The notes beneath the pieces were generated by a model. That model saw only the letters and a program-made list of their open reading frames with translations. It made no database searches and was not told the origin of the DNA. DNA of 64,000 nucleotides from Monosiga brevicollis MX1 (taxonomy: Eukaryota; Opisthokonta; Choanoflagellata; Craspedida; Salpingoecidae), in NCBI RefSeq assembly GCF_000002865.3, contig NW_001865041.1, positions 578,421-642,420 of the forward strand, written 5' to 3'. The position numbers were made by a program, and so were the translations under genes. This document shows, one piece after another, positions 23,191 to 33,300 of the stretch. Numbering within the stretch: position 1 is the stretch's first letter; every line of letters begins with the position of its first letter.

Positions 23191-24459
23191 ATGCGAAGAA
23201 GCAGGACGACGTCCCAGAACGACAGCCGGCCGTGCGGCCGTGTGATGTCATGCCTGCTAGGGGTGTTGGCGCTGGCTGTTGTCGGTGTCGAGCCTCTGGC
23301 TTGGCCTACGACTGCATTCCTGCCGTCGCAAGTGACCGCCACAAGAACAACTCGCGAGTTGCTTGTCATTGATGAACCACATCGACTGGCTGGGTACCAT
23401 GGCTTTGTCCGAGATACTCGCAACAGTCAACTGCCCCTGCCCCATGGCGGCGTGGTAGTGCGTAGCTGGCAGCAGCCCGAGTATGTGACGGCGCCCATCA
23501 TCACCGATGGGTGCATTGCCACGGACCGCGGGCTCACATACAATGCATCTGTGCTGGTGGCCAATACGAGGTGGCACCGGCGCGATGCTGCCCCCTTGTC
23601 TCAGGTCGCGCTGCAGTTTCACGAACACGAATGCACGCTCTTCAACTTTGCCATCGTCTGGGGCGAAGAGTTTCAGCACTTTATGCTGGAGGTGCTACCT
23701 CGCATCGCCAGCGTTTGGTCGCTCATTCAGGACACGCCTCGCGCGTGCCTGGTTCTAAACAGCGGGCCCGGCGCTCGCATTCTGCACGAATTGCTAGGTG
23801 TGCCAGCCGAGCGCATCGTCGTTGCACATGCCAATAGCGTACATTGTGGCGCCCAAATCGTTTTCCCGGACTTTGAACAGCAGCGCAAGATTGGCTTGCT
23901 ACCGCCCGAGGCCTATCGTCCCATACAACCCCTCATCAGTGCCTGGCTGGACTCTCACCGGTCCACGAGCGCCAACATGACCGAACCCCACCAGGTGCCC
24001 CATCTCTTGCTGTACCTGCGGCGGGCTGCAGGCACTGACCGAGCCGTGCAGGTTGAGCAGGAGCAGGCGCTGTTGGCACAAATTGAGGCTCGAATGCGGC
24101 CCGGATATCAACTCGAGGTGTGGGAACCAGAGGGGCCGCATGGTTGGCACGTTGATGGACCCCTTTTCGGCCAAGCGGCGTTGGTGTTCGGCCCCCACGG
24201 TGGGGCCTTTGCCAACCTGCCCTTTGCTCCACGAGCAACCCGAGTGTTGGAGTTTATCGCTGCGCGACACTCCGAGCCCCAACTCCCTCCGGCCGTGCCC
24301 AAGCTGGACATTCGCCCATGCTACTGGTCCATGGCTACGGCTCTGGGCCAGGAGTACTGGCAGAGCGAGCCGTTGAAATTTGATTTCTCCCAGCCTGACA
24401 TGCTTGTGAACGTGACCGACATTTTGAACAGCATGGAGCTAATGGGCTTTCTTGCTTGA
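23191..24459 (+). CDS. GT61 (DUF563)-like glycosyltransferase, type II membrane protein
   Basis: Uninterrupted 422-residue frame with no intron. A short basic N-terminus is followed by a hydrophobic signal-anchor at about residues 19-38 (SCLLGVLALAVVGVEPLAW), as in Golgi type II glycosyltransferases. The lumenal part contains FNFAIVWGEEFQHFMLEVLP near residues 150-170, the position where GT61 proteins carry a conserved F-H-W/F-x-x-E-x-L-P motif. Near residue 330 it has FGPHGGAFANLPFAPRATRV, matching the family's G-x-H-G-A-G-L-x-N-x-x-F-x-P nucleotide-sugar site. Relatives include EOGT, POMGNT2 and plant or fungal xylosyltransferases; the donor and acceptor cannot be told from the sequence. 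The start at 23191 is chosen because it precedes the anchor; M19 is an alternative. The lack of introns is odd beside its intron-rich neighbours. Confidence 0.75.
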   Translation: MRRSRTTSQNDSRPCGRVMSCLLGVLALAVVGVEPLAWPTTAFLPSQVTATRTTRELLVIDEPHRLAGYHGFVRDTRNSQLPLPHGGVVVRSWQQPEYVTAPIITDGCIATDRGLTYNASVLVANTRWHRRDAAPLSQVALQFHEHECTLFNFAIVWGEEFQHFMLEVLPRIASVWSLIQDTPRACLVLNSGPGARILHELLGVPAERIVVAHANSVHCGAQIVFPDFEQQRKIGLLPPEAYRPIQPLISAWLDSHRSTSANMTEPHQVPHLLLYLRRAAGTDRAVQVEQEQALLAQIEARMRPGYQLEVWEPEGPHGWHVDGPLFGQAALVFGPHGGAFANLPFAPRATRVLEFIAARHSEPQLPPAVPKLDIRPCYWSMATALGQEYWQSEPLKFDFSQPDMLVNVTDILNSMELMGFLA

Positions 24460-25221
24460 ACCTGCATCCCAGCTTCACAAGTACATTGCCCAAGGATGGA
24501 TGTTCGAAGGGGCCTTGCCAAAGGCTCCCACCCAATTCACTTTAAATGTATTTATCACTTTAGCATCCAGTCGTCGCATCATTTCCAATGCCCCCTTGAT
24601 GAGTTGATTTTTATTTAGAACAGCAACAGAGTAACACCGGGAAAGGCACTCGCCTTCTCTAGCATGAGACTCTGTGTTGTCAATTTGTGCCACGGTGGGC
24701 ATTGGGCTGATCATACGGGGCGCGCAGCGCCTTGACCTTCAAAAGTTAAAGGAGCCAGGCATTCTAGAATAATGAGGCATACGGTATGTGGCCAAGCTTT
24801 GGCGGCTGAGAGCCATGTTCTTCAACGGCGCAAGCAAAGTAAGTGCAAAGAGGCTTCGTTCTTGCTGGCTATAGAGTATTTGATGGCATCAAAGGCCGAG
24901 CGCCAGTGCATGACGACGGCGAGCTTGAAGATTCTGATGACGAAAAATGACAGTCAAGCGTCTGAATGAGCATTCCTTGATTGTCAAAGCATGCAGGGTA
25001 GTTTATGCCAGGGTCACCTTCCCATCATGCGTCGGCTGACCTGAACAAAGCTGGCGTAGTTCAAGCCGGGAAGCGGGCTTGCAATGGTTGCCACGAGGTG
25101 AAGGTGTCCGGAAGAAGGCTAAGGGTGCAAAAGCCCATGATAAACCATGAGTGGCGGCGAGCAGCACCTGCACGGTGGCGGCGAGATCAAGATCGTACAT
25201 TATGCTCAATTTGACCGATGG
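24460..25221. other. Spacer before assembly gap
   Basis: About 760 bases without a gene I can support. Short frames on both strands have no family resemblance and no consistent splice sites. Confidence 0.45.
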
Positions 25222-25532
25222 NNNNNNNNNNNNNNNNNNNNNNNNNNNNNNNNNNNNNNNNNNNNNNNNNNNNNNNNNNNNNNNNNNNNNNNNNNNNNNN
25301 NNNNNNNNNNNNNNNNNNNNNNNNNNNNNNNNNNNNNNNNNNNNNNNNNNNNNNNNNNNNNNNNNNNNNNNNNNNNNNNNNNNNNNNNNNNNNNNNNNNN
25401 NNNNNNNNNNNNNNNNNNNNNNNNNNNNNNNNNNNNNNNNNNNNNNNNNNNNNNNNNNNNNNNNNNNNNNNNNNNNNNNNNNNNNNNNNNNNNNNNNNNN
25501 NNNNNNNNNNNNNNNNNNNNNNNNNNNNNNNN
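25222..25532. other. Assembly gap (N run)
   Basis: A run of 311 N characters. Frames drawn through it are meaningless. The true length may differ from the printed length. Confidence 0.99.
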
Positions 25533-25538
25533 GGGGGA

Positions 25539-26145
25539 CTACCAACGGCTGGGATCGTTGATGGCCCGGACTGGTCGTGTCCAAGCCAAAACCAGGGTCA
25601 GGATGCCCGAGGCCAAAACCAAGAGGGCCAAGATGGACACCAGGCTCCAGCGCACAATGCCGTACACGTCCTCGATCTGACAGTGCAGCGCAAAGGTAGT
25701 GGTGTGAGCAGAGATTTACGCGCGTATGAGGGAGCACTCTGATCCACGAGAGGGGCAAAGAGTCAGCACAAGCCATGTCATGGGCTGAGGCCAGACCGTG
25801 GTATCAATGGGTTGCGGCTTGTTGCCGGCTGCACTGCGTGGGATTGCCAGGAGTATTCCAGTAATCAAGGCGGCCAATAAGGCAGCCGCCCCCGTGATGA
25901 GCCTAGATGGCAGGCGTGACAAGATACGACAGAACCAGCGCAAGATGATAATGACGCGCTAAAGAAGGCGGGGGGGAGGTACGTGTCAAGCACGTGGTGG
26001 CAGCCATGATTAGACGGGCGCCACCGGGTTTGGCTGGGTACCTGGGACGATTGCAGCCACGGCTGATGACGGCAACGATGAGGACGATGGACCAGAGCAA
26101 GACCAGCAGAAAAGTGCCCTCGCCAATCTCACCCACTCGAGCCAT
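25539..26145 (-). CDS. Small multi-pass membrane protein, exon joins unresolved
   Basis: Three hydrophobic segments lie in consecutive minus-strand exons. Exon A starts at the methionine of MARVGEIGEGTFLLVLLWSI (26145) and continues into VLIVAVISRG. Exon B, after the acceptor near 25961, reads RVIIILRWFCRILSRLP and then LITGAAALLAALITGILLAI. Exon C starts after the acceptor at 25677 and reads IEDVYGIVRWSLVSILALLV, LASGILTLVLAWTRPVRAIN and then TAG (25541-25539), a few bases before the assembly gap. Each hydrophobic stretch is long enough to cross a membrane. I could not find donor and acceptor choices that keep all three in one frame, so a missed small exon or a sequence error near the gap is possible. 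No family recognised. Confidence 0.4.
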
Positions 26146-27207
26146 TGTCCACCTGCAGCTGTCTAGCGCCGGCACGCGGCGATCCCGTATCGACCCAATC
26201 AATCTCAAGCAGGGACGGCAAAGGGAACGAGGCAGTGGGGCAACCGCACATCCGAAAAAAAAAAAAAAAAAATCGCAAAATTCAAGTGACGCTTTTTTGC
26301 TGACAAAAGTGAACGTTTGAATGCGCGAACACAGTGAGTAGTTCTGGATTTTTAGTCTGACATTTGGTGTCAAGTACGTGCGTTGTTGTGTATTGTCAGA
26401 CGAACCATTGCTTCTGCAAGGTGCTGTCCTGTGTTCGGTGTCCTGGCCTTTGTCGTGTCGTGTGGTGGGTTGGCTGTAGCATGGACCCGTGTTGGGGACA
26501 GGGTTGCGCCGTTGGGGCCAGGGTCGAGCCGCTGGGGGCCATGAGCATGACGCCATCGTGGGTGGATGGCAAGGCAGATGTCGATGCCAACGTACAGCCA
26601 TGACTTGCCGCTTCTGCGATTTGACTGCTCCTCCCATCCGCCCACCTTCGCCCATGCGCTTGATTCACGACTGTCCACTCATCTCCGTCCTTTTGTGTCT
26701 TTGTGTGTGTGTGTGTGTTGGTTCGGTCAGGGATCTTACTTCCTCTTGCCATTTTTTTTTCTCTCTTGCCCGCCGAGCTGAGCAGAGCCTTTTGCGGTCT
26801 TGGTGCTTCAGGTGCAATCTTGCCCTTTGCCGGGTTGTTGTGACAGCAGCGCCAATTATCCATTGGACATTGTTGTTATTTTCCCCCATTTTTTGGATCA
26901 TCATCTGCTCCAAATTATCTCAGGTGAGCAGGCAAGCATGGGTCGGTCGTCACCGCACCGTTGAACAGCCTAGCCCGACTGCTCGGGATTCCTTCCTGGT
27001 GTTTTCTCTGCCGCACTCTGTGCTCTTTCTGGTCTCTTGCTTCTGTTGCCCTCGCTGGCTCCTCTTTTAATTTTTGTCCACGCGTACAAGAACAACAAGC
27101 GCCTGACCTGTGCTCGCCCACCCTGCCACCTGTCAACTCACCTTCGTGTCTACTTGCTGTTGGCCTTGCTCCCATTTCTAGGCACATATCAAGTGCCTCC
27201 GCTCGCC
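26146..27207. other. Divergent spacer upstream of RFESD
   Basis: About 1.06 kb between the membrane-protein start (-) and the RFESD start (+). Contains a poly(A/T) tract near 26256-26273, a short (TG)n run near 26705 and pyrimidine-rich stretches before 27181 that could end an intron in the RFESD 5' untranslated region. Open frames here overlap on both strands without family matches. Confidence 0.4.
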
Positions 27208-27842
27208 ATGTCCGTGTTTCAACCTCGTGCCAAGAAGACCCCGACAATCAAGCCCCAGGCAGATGGCACCTTCGACCTGGGCGCAGTGACGGACTTTAAG
27301 TTTCGCAAAGGTCGGCGTTTCGAGCTCGGTGACCGTGAGGTGGCCGTCTTTAACGACATGGACAAGTGGTATGCAGTCGATGCTCATTGCTATCACGCCG
27401 GTACGCACATGCCATTCGCCTGCCAGTCTTTCTTTTATGCTGCCTGTCCGTTCGCTGGGCCCCATTGTCCAAGGGATCTTGTACAGCATGTCGTGCAGAG
27501 CCACGCTAATCCTGACGCTCCAAATGATTCTGGGGTGCAGGTGGTCCTCTGGACGCGGGAGACATTGAGGATTTTGATGGGCGCACTTGCATTCAATGCC
27601 CCATGCATCATTTCTTGATTGATCTGGCTACCGGGGAAGGCTTGCACCAAGCCGTGGTGTCATCCCGTCGCAGTTCCTGTGGCAACTTTGAGACCAAGGG
27701 CATCAAGCAGCGGTGCCACAAGGTTGAGGCTCGGGATGGACACGTTTTTGTGACCCTCTCCACGGAAGGGGAGGTGGACAGCGACTTTTACTCGTCTGAA
27801 ACCTACCTGCGCATGATGGGCAAGCTCAAAATCTCCAAGTGA
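27208..27842 (+). CDS. RFESD: Rieske [2Fe-2S] domain protein (RFESD)
   Basis: Two exons (27208-27400 and 27541-27842) join in phase to give 164 residues. The Rieske cluster ligands are visible: C61 and H63 in AHCYHAGGPL, and C84 and H87 in CIQCPMHHF, the usual CxH and CxxH pair. The intervening DAGDIEDFDGRTC and the following LATGEGLHQ and KGIKQR track human RFESD (LGDIEDFDGRPC, LATGEGLYQ, KGIKQR) closely, as does the end (VTLS, SDFY). The length fits the human protein (about 157). RFESD-type proteins are soluble ferredoxin-like electron carriers of uncertain partner. There is no signal or transit peptide that I can see. The aromatic residue after CP in human (CPWH) is methionine here. Confidence 0.9.
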
Positions 27843-28174
27843 TCATGTTCTTCCCCTGTCCCCATCCTTGTGGAATCCGCCTGCTTGGGTATGGGAGGAG
27901 CGTGCTTCTTCTTGTCGATAGTCTAGTCCATGTCGCCGCCTCTTGCTTATCCTATGTCTTCATCCATTCCGCTTGGAGGGTACATTCCCTTTTGCTGATC
28001 GGGACCAGTCCAGTTGGTTGATGGGACTCGGCTGCCTGTCGGCCGCTGCCTTGTCTCTATCTGGTTGACGTAAGCATTCGACCAACCAACTATTTTAACA
28101 GGCAATCGCATTTTTTAAAGGCCCAATTCTCGCCATATCCATCCGCCCACGTCTTGTTCGCACTTTGGTCTCCA

Positions 28175-28268
<94 letters not shown>

Positions 28269-28386
28269 CGAAGCCAATTGTCAGATTTATTTTGGCTTGC
28301 AAGCCGAATCCAACAACAAGAGAGCGCGTGCTCATGCGGTCATTGACCAGTTTGCTTGAGGAGGTGGTGTCAGCCAACCTGCAGCC
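27843..28386. other. Spacer between RFESD and RLP24 with CA microsatellite
   Basis: Holds the RFESD 3' end, a long CA repeat and the presumed RLP24 promoter. No gene seen. Confidence 0.5.
28176..28266. repeat. (CA)n microsatellite, about 45 units
   Basis: 91 bases of uninterrupted CA dinucleotide, ending 120 bases before the RLP24 start codon. Expected to be length-variable. Confidence 0.95.
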
Positions 28387-29608
28387 ATGCGTCTTGGTAC
28401 GTGGACCGCTTACCACATGGTCGACGATTCAATTCGGCCTCATACCGTGCCGCTGCCTTTGGCCCCGATACGATCCTGGTCCATGGCGTTGGATACACCC
28501 CGCCTATCTTGATACGACGTGATTTGCTCTGACTCACGCGCTCTCTTGTTTTTTTTAAAAAAAATTGCTCTCCACGTTGCCATCTATCTGCCGCGTGTCC
28601 AGAAAAATGCTATTTCTGCTCGTCGACCGTGTACCCGGGTCACGGCATCCAGTTTGTGCGCAACGACTCTAAGATCTTCCGCTTTTGTCGCTCCAAATGC
28701 CACAAGAACTTCAAGAAGAAACGCAACCCTCGCAAGGTTCGCTGGACCAAGGCTTTCCGTAAGGCTGCCGGCAAGGAGCTCACGCTGGTACGTACCTTGG
28801 GTCCCACGACGCTGGTGCATATCAATATTAATATTGTTGATCTTCTTGACTTTCTTGTCGCCTCTTCAATTGACTGCCACACTCATCCTGAACCGTCATC
28901 TCGATAGGACTCGGTCTACGAGTTTGAGAAGAAGCGCAACGTCCCTGTCAAGTATGACCGTGAGCTCTGGCAAAACACAGGTACGTCTTGCTTCCATCGT
29001 CGCCATGGCTCGTGCTCAATCCCTGCCAAACGCTCATCAGCGACTCACTGCCTGAATCTGCTCCATTGCCAATCATTCTTCCCCCGGTGTAGTCAAGGCA
29101 ATGAAGCGCATTGGCGAGATTCGCCAACGTCGCGAGGGCCAGTTCATCAAGAACCGGTGTGTCTTGCGATCCATCGCTCGTCGCCGCGCTTTGTCTTTCT
29201 CTCTTTTGCTTTTGCTTTCCTTTCCCATTTGCCATCCAGTCTGCGTGCATGCTCATCCCATTCTTGCTTGCCTCTCGCACCACCCATGCTTCTGGTCTTT
29301 TAGCTTGCGGGCCGGTCGCAACCTGTCACTTGTCAAGGAGCGCGACCACATCGAGAAGAACTTCGACCTCATCAAATCGCCTGCCGGTACGTCTACACTC
29401 ACAGCGTGCTCCGCCCATAATCACCGAGTCAGACTTCCATGGCCTGTCAGACTTCCATGGCCTGTCAGACTGCTTTTCAACATTGCTCACACTTCCTCCT
29501 CATTCACTCGACCGGGCCTGGCTTTCTGCAGTTTCCAAGCGTCTTCTACGCGAGAAGGCCGCTGCTGCCGCCAAGCGCAAGGCCCAACAAGCAGCCAACG
29601 AAGCATGA
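28387..29608 (+). CDS. RSL24D1: Ribosome biogenesis protein RLP24 / RSL24D1
   Basis: Six exons (28387-28396, 28603-28787, 28908-28980, 29093-29156, 29304-29386, 29532-29608) join perfectly in frame to 163 residues, the length of human RSL24D1. The first exon encodes only MRL plus one base. The protein begins [18 protein letters not shown], like human MRIEKCYFCSGPIYPGHG. It has the L24-type zinc ribbon cysteines C6, C9, C32 and C36, then the near-invariant [20 protein letters not shown]. The C-terminus is Lys/Arg/Ala-rich ([16 protein letters not shown]). RLP24 occupies the eL24 site on pre-60S particles in the nucleolus and recruits the AAA-ATPase Afg2/Drg1 in the cytoplasm before being swapped for eL24. 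Intron 5 carries an 18-base tandem duplication. Confidence 0.95.
29429..29470 (+). repeat. 18-bp tandem duplication in RLP24 intron 5
   Basis: The unit TCAGACTTCCATGGCCTG occurs twice back to back, followed by a partial third copy (TCAGACT). It lies between the donor at 29387 and the acceptor at 29531. Confidence 0.85.
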
Positions 29609-30380
29609 GCGTCAAATTGACCAGCGCATTGGCCATGCCCCCGCCTTTTTTTGCCGCAGTCGATGCCTACGACCTCAACACGGCCACTGCTGTTGATGTC
29701 GGCTTTTTGCCGGGCCTCGTCTTCGTGGGACTGCGTCCCGGGGCTGTTTCTTTGTTTTTGTACAACCTTGTTCTCGTTTTCAAATACGTTAGTGCGCTGT
29801 GTCTCTAGCATTTCCCCTTGCTTCATTTTTTTTTTGTCACGAAAAATTTCCGTCTGATCCCCACCCGAGCGAGACAGCTCAGAGCCTCGAATTCATCAGT
29901 TGAGCTCGTGTCTGGCGCTCATCTCGCTTGATATGGCAAGTGTTCGGGTCTGGTGTGTGTGCTTGATTATGTTTCAAGCCTTGTTGTCACCACTCCCTTG
30001 GCCCCTCTCGGTGGACCTCTCAATCTCTTTGTTTTGTCGTTGTTTTTGGCTTTTTCTATCTGGTTTTCGTCATGCGCGCTCCGACTCAGAGCCCCCATGT
30101 CAGTACCCTTCAGTTTCTGCTTGGACCAAGCCAGTCCTCTTCGGCTTGTTGAATGCCTAGCTCTGGTTTGAACCCTTTTTCGTCGCTTTGACTGAACGCT
30201 GAACCTGTCTTCTGGCGAATTGATTTTCTCCCCATTTATTATTATCGGTTTCAATGGCCTGGTCAACATGCACGTGTCTGCCGACATGCCACCGGCAGCA
30301 ACGACAAGGCACAAGACGCGTGAAAAGCTTGAAGAAATTGCTAAAGGCAAAGCTCTCGAATGAAATTTAATCTTCTCCAA
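29609..30380. other. Convergent 3' spacer of RLP24 and FAN1
   Basis: About 770 bases, T-rich on the plus strand, without a supported gene. It contains a minus-strand AATAAA at 30235-30240 that could serve FAN1. Confidence 0.5.
30235..30240 (-). promoter_or_regulatory. Possible FAN1 polyadenylation signal
   Basis: AATAAA on the minus strand, 141 bases after the FAN1 stop codon. A canonical hexamer at a usual distance, but a chance match is possible. Confidence 0.4.
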
Positions 30381-33300
30381 CTACGACGAGGATGGCGAGG
30401 AGGGAGGAGCCAGTTGCTCAGCCTTGGCACCCGTCACCTTAACGTGGCACACGCCAGCAGCAGCCCCTACTTCCTGCAAGACATGCAGCCATATTTGCTG
30501 CTTGTCAGACAAGCGGTCATTGGGACTCTTAACTTCAACGAATCTTGCCTGACCAGACGTCAAGTGCCCATCTGCAAGCCCAAGCGCCCAGTGTGTTAAA
30601 GTTTAGCCTGCACATCCGTTGCTCTGGTACACAGCTCCATGCTAAGAGTCAGCTGTGCCGCAAGAACAAAGAGTGCCTGCGATATGTTATTGTTTGACCA
30701 ACGCACCCGCATCGTACTCGGCGCGCCAGAGCAATAAATCTGGGAGGCCACCCGTGCGATGACGATAGTCTTGAGCCAGCAAGTCCAACATTCGGCACAC
30801 CACCTCATTGCCTATGAGAGAAAGCACACGGCCACAATCGTTGTGCTTTGTAAGTGAGCAATTAGTGGGATTCAATCCCGAATCGCCAGCGTAAGGAGCT
30901 CAGACTTGTTGCTCACCCACCAATGCAGCGTGCCGATTCCACGAGCTCGCTCAAGGACATTAGATCCCAATGGACACCTACGGCCGTGGTGCCGTGATGT
31001 TCGTTCCATGCCTGCCGCAACGTGCTGTGTTGAGCAGACAGAAACTGGCCAAACTTGAACATGTTTATCCCCAACACACACACACACACACACACACATG
31101 TGTGTGTGTGTGTGTTAGGCGCCCTGCCATGCATACCTTGGTCAGTTCATGTCCTAGATCGGCATAGGAAAGCTGGGAGAGCCGAAGGCGCAGCGCTGTG
31201 GCTCGCCGCGCATAAAATCCATCGCTGTGGAGATCCAGAGGTGCAATCTGGTATGGCGTCACAAAGACGTCGGGCTGTGCGCTGCGTACGCTTGACATCA
31301 GAAAGTGGAATTACACGAACACAGGCCCAACGAAAACAACTTGAGAAAGGCCATACCATCACGCCGGCTCTGACCTGAACAGCAAATCCCAGAGCAATAG
31401 AGTAAAGAGCATGGCGAGGTAGCGGCCCTCGCAATGAGATCCCTTCCTGTGGGTGTGAGCAGCGGGAGCGCCAGGCAGAAAAGTGCGTGTGTGTGAAAAC
31501 CTTGTCGGTTCGCTTGACATGGTTCGTCTATAAGCGGTCACCTGTTGCACAGCGCCAAAAAGGTGTCACGCACCATCCCCTCTCGGCAGCATGCAAGAGC
31601 ACGAGATCCTCGACGCTGCAAGCTTGATGGTTGTAGAGAAAGTTCATCCGTCGGCCAACCTCACGATCGCTCATGGCCTGGCCATGAATAACCAGCGTCT
31701 CGCCCAAGTTCAAGGCTATGTCAGGAAGCTTGCTCAAATGTTTGTGAAGAGATTCGTGCTCTTTGTGCTTGCAAAGCCGCGTTGCTCGGCGCAGCAGAGA
31801 CAGCTATTTGAACACCCCAACAGGAGAGAGGTCTCAAAGGGACGAGAAGAAACCAGACCCAAAGGGATGCCACAGCGAGCGTCATGGTGCCCTCCAGCAA
31901 GCAGGTCAATATCCCACCTTGTGCCCGGTGCGGACAAAAGGGTCCTGGTATCCTGCAAAACAGATTTGCAAAGCACGTTCGGGCTGCTGAGAATGAACAT
32001 GATGATGCAGGGCTAGCTGATCGTACCACCGTCCGCGACGGTCCAATAGCCATCGCCGCTGGGCTAGCAGCTTTTCCAGCAGCGACACTGGCCGAATTTC
32101 CATGCAAAGCAGGCAAACATCCCGACATGAACAGATGTGAGAATATGCCAGAAGCGGGCTGAGCGATGCAGTGCATGCACCTGAGGGGGCGGCAGGGCCA
32201 GCCACGTGCGCGGAAAGCAGTGCAAAAAGCAAGTCTAACCTGCTTCATCATAGCGATGTTCTTTCTCGAGCGCTTCGACGCAGAGTGACACAAGACGCGC
32301 GTAGACGCACCCAGGCTCAAACCGCGTGTGAACGGTAGCAGCGGCCTCGTCCGACAAAAGCCCTGGCCCCGGACTCGTCAACGACAATGAGTCTGTGGCT
32401 GGGGTCAAACTGGAGGAAGATGCGGGCCGGGGTGGGCCCGAATCCGTGCTCGTACTAGTGGCGAGACAGCGCTCAAGCGCGGCCACCGTTGGGGCCAAGT
32501 GTTGTAAAACAGCAGCACTGTCAAACCGCTCCCAGGTGCGCTCTAGTTGACGCTCAAGAGCCAGGGCCTGGCCATAGTCTTCGAGCTGGCTGCGCGAGGC
32601 GAACGCAGGTTTTGTAGTGGTAATGATGTATGCTGGATAGCGGCACACACCCCGATCGGCCTGCATTTGCACATAGGGCCCGGCATCGCTCCAATGCGTC
32701 TTGTGGTGAAAGAGGATGGTGCAAAGCTCTAGCAGTTGACGGACACGAGGCTCCAGGGCGTAGCAGGAGCCCAGCAAGCGCTTTGCACGGCGTAAAACAA
32801 GCGCGGGGCCGGCGGGACCTGCCAGAGTCGACTGAGCCGCGGCTGCTCGCAGCAAATTGGTCATTACGTCGCGGCGTCCAGTGCCCAGATCAACTTTGTC
32901 GAGGTGTAAGCGTCGGCGCAGTTCTATGAGTTGCTGGGCATTCAGCAACTCCAGCGCTGCCTGCGGGTCATCGAGATGTTGTGCATCGATCATGGCCCCG
33001 GCTTGGACCAGCCTGGCAAGAATGGGTTGCACGTCCTCGGCAATCTATTTGATTTGCCCAACGCAAGTGTGGGTGAGCGCGCCATGCAGGTCCGGCGGCC
33101 ACCTGGCCCGCGAGCCTCGATCGAGGAGTGGACGGGGATATGTTTATGACAGCAGAAGCAAGAACCAAAGTGTTACCTCGGGATAGCGGAGCGTGGTTGC
33201 AGCAAACCATCGCGGACTGCGATTATAGAGGCGAACAAGCAGGCAGAGTTCAGGACGTGGAAGTGCACAGATGGCCTCGAGTTGAGCTCGCTCCGCAGGC

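Noticed and set aside
25003-25776. Long frames running through the N block
   Set aside because: They exist only because N codons cannot be read as stops.
28154-28522. Poly Thr-His and Cys-Val frames over the CA repeat
   Set aside because: Translation of a microsatellite in every frame; not coding.
28397-29531. Intron-encoded snoRNA in RLP24
   Set aside because: Ribosome-related genes often host snoRNAs, but I found no paired C box and D box with a terminal stem in these introns.
32547-33186. Plus-strand frames opposite FAN1
   Set aside because: Shadows of the high-GC FAN1 exon. Only the minus-strand frame matches a family.
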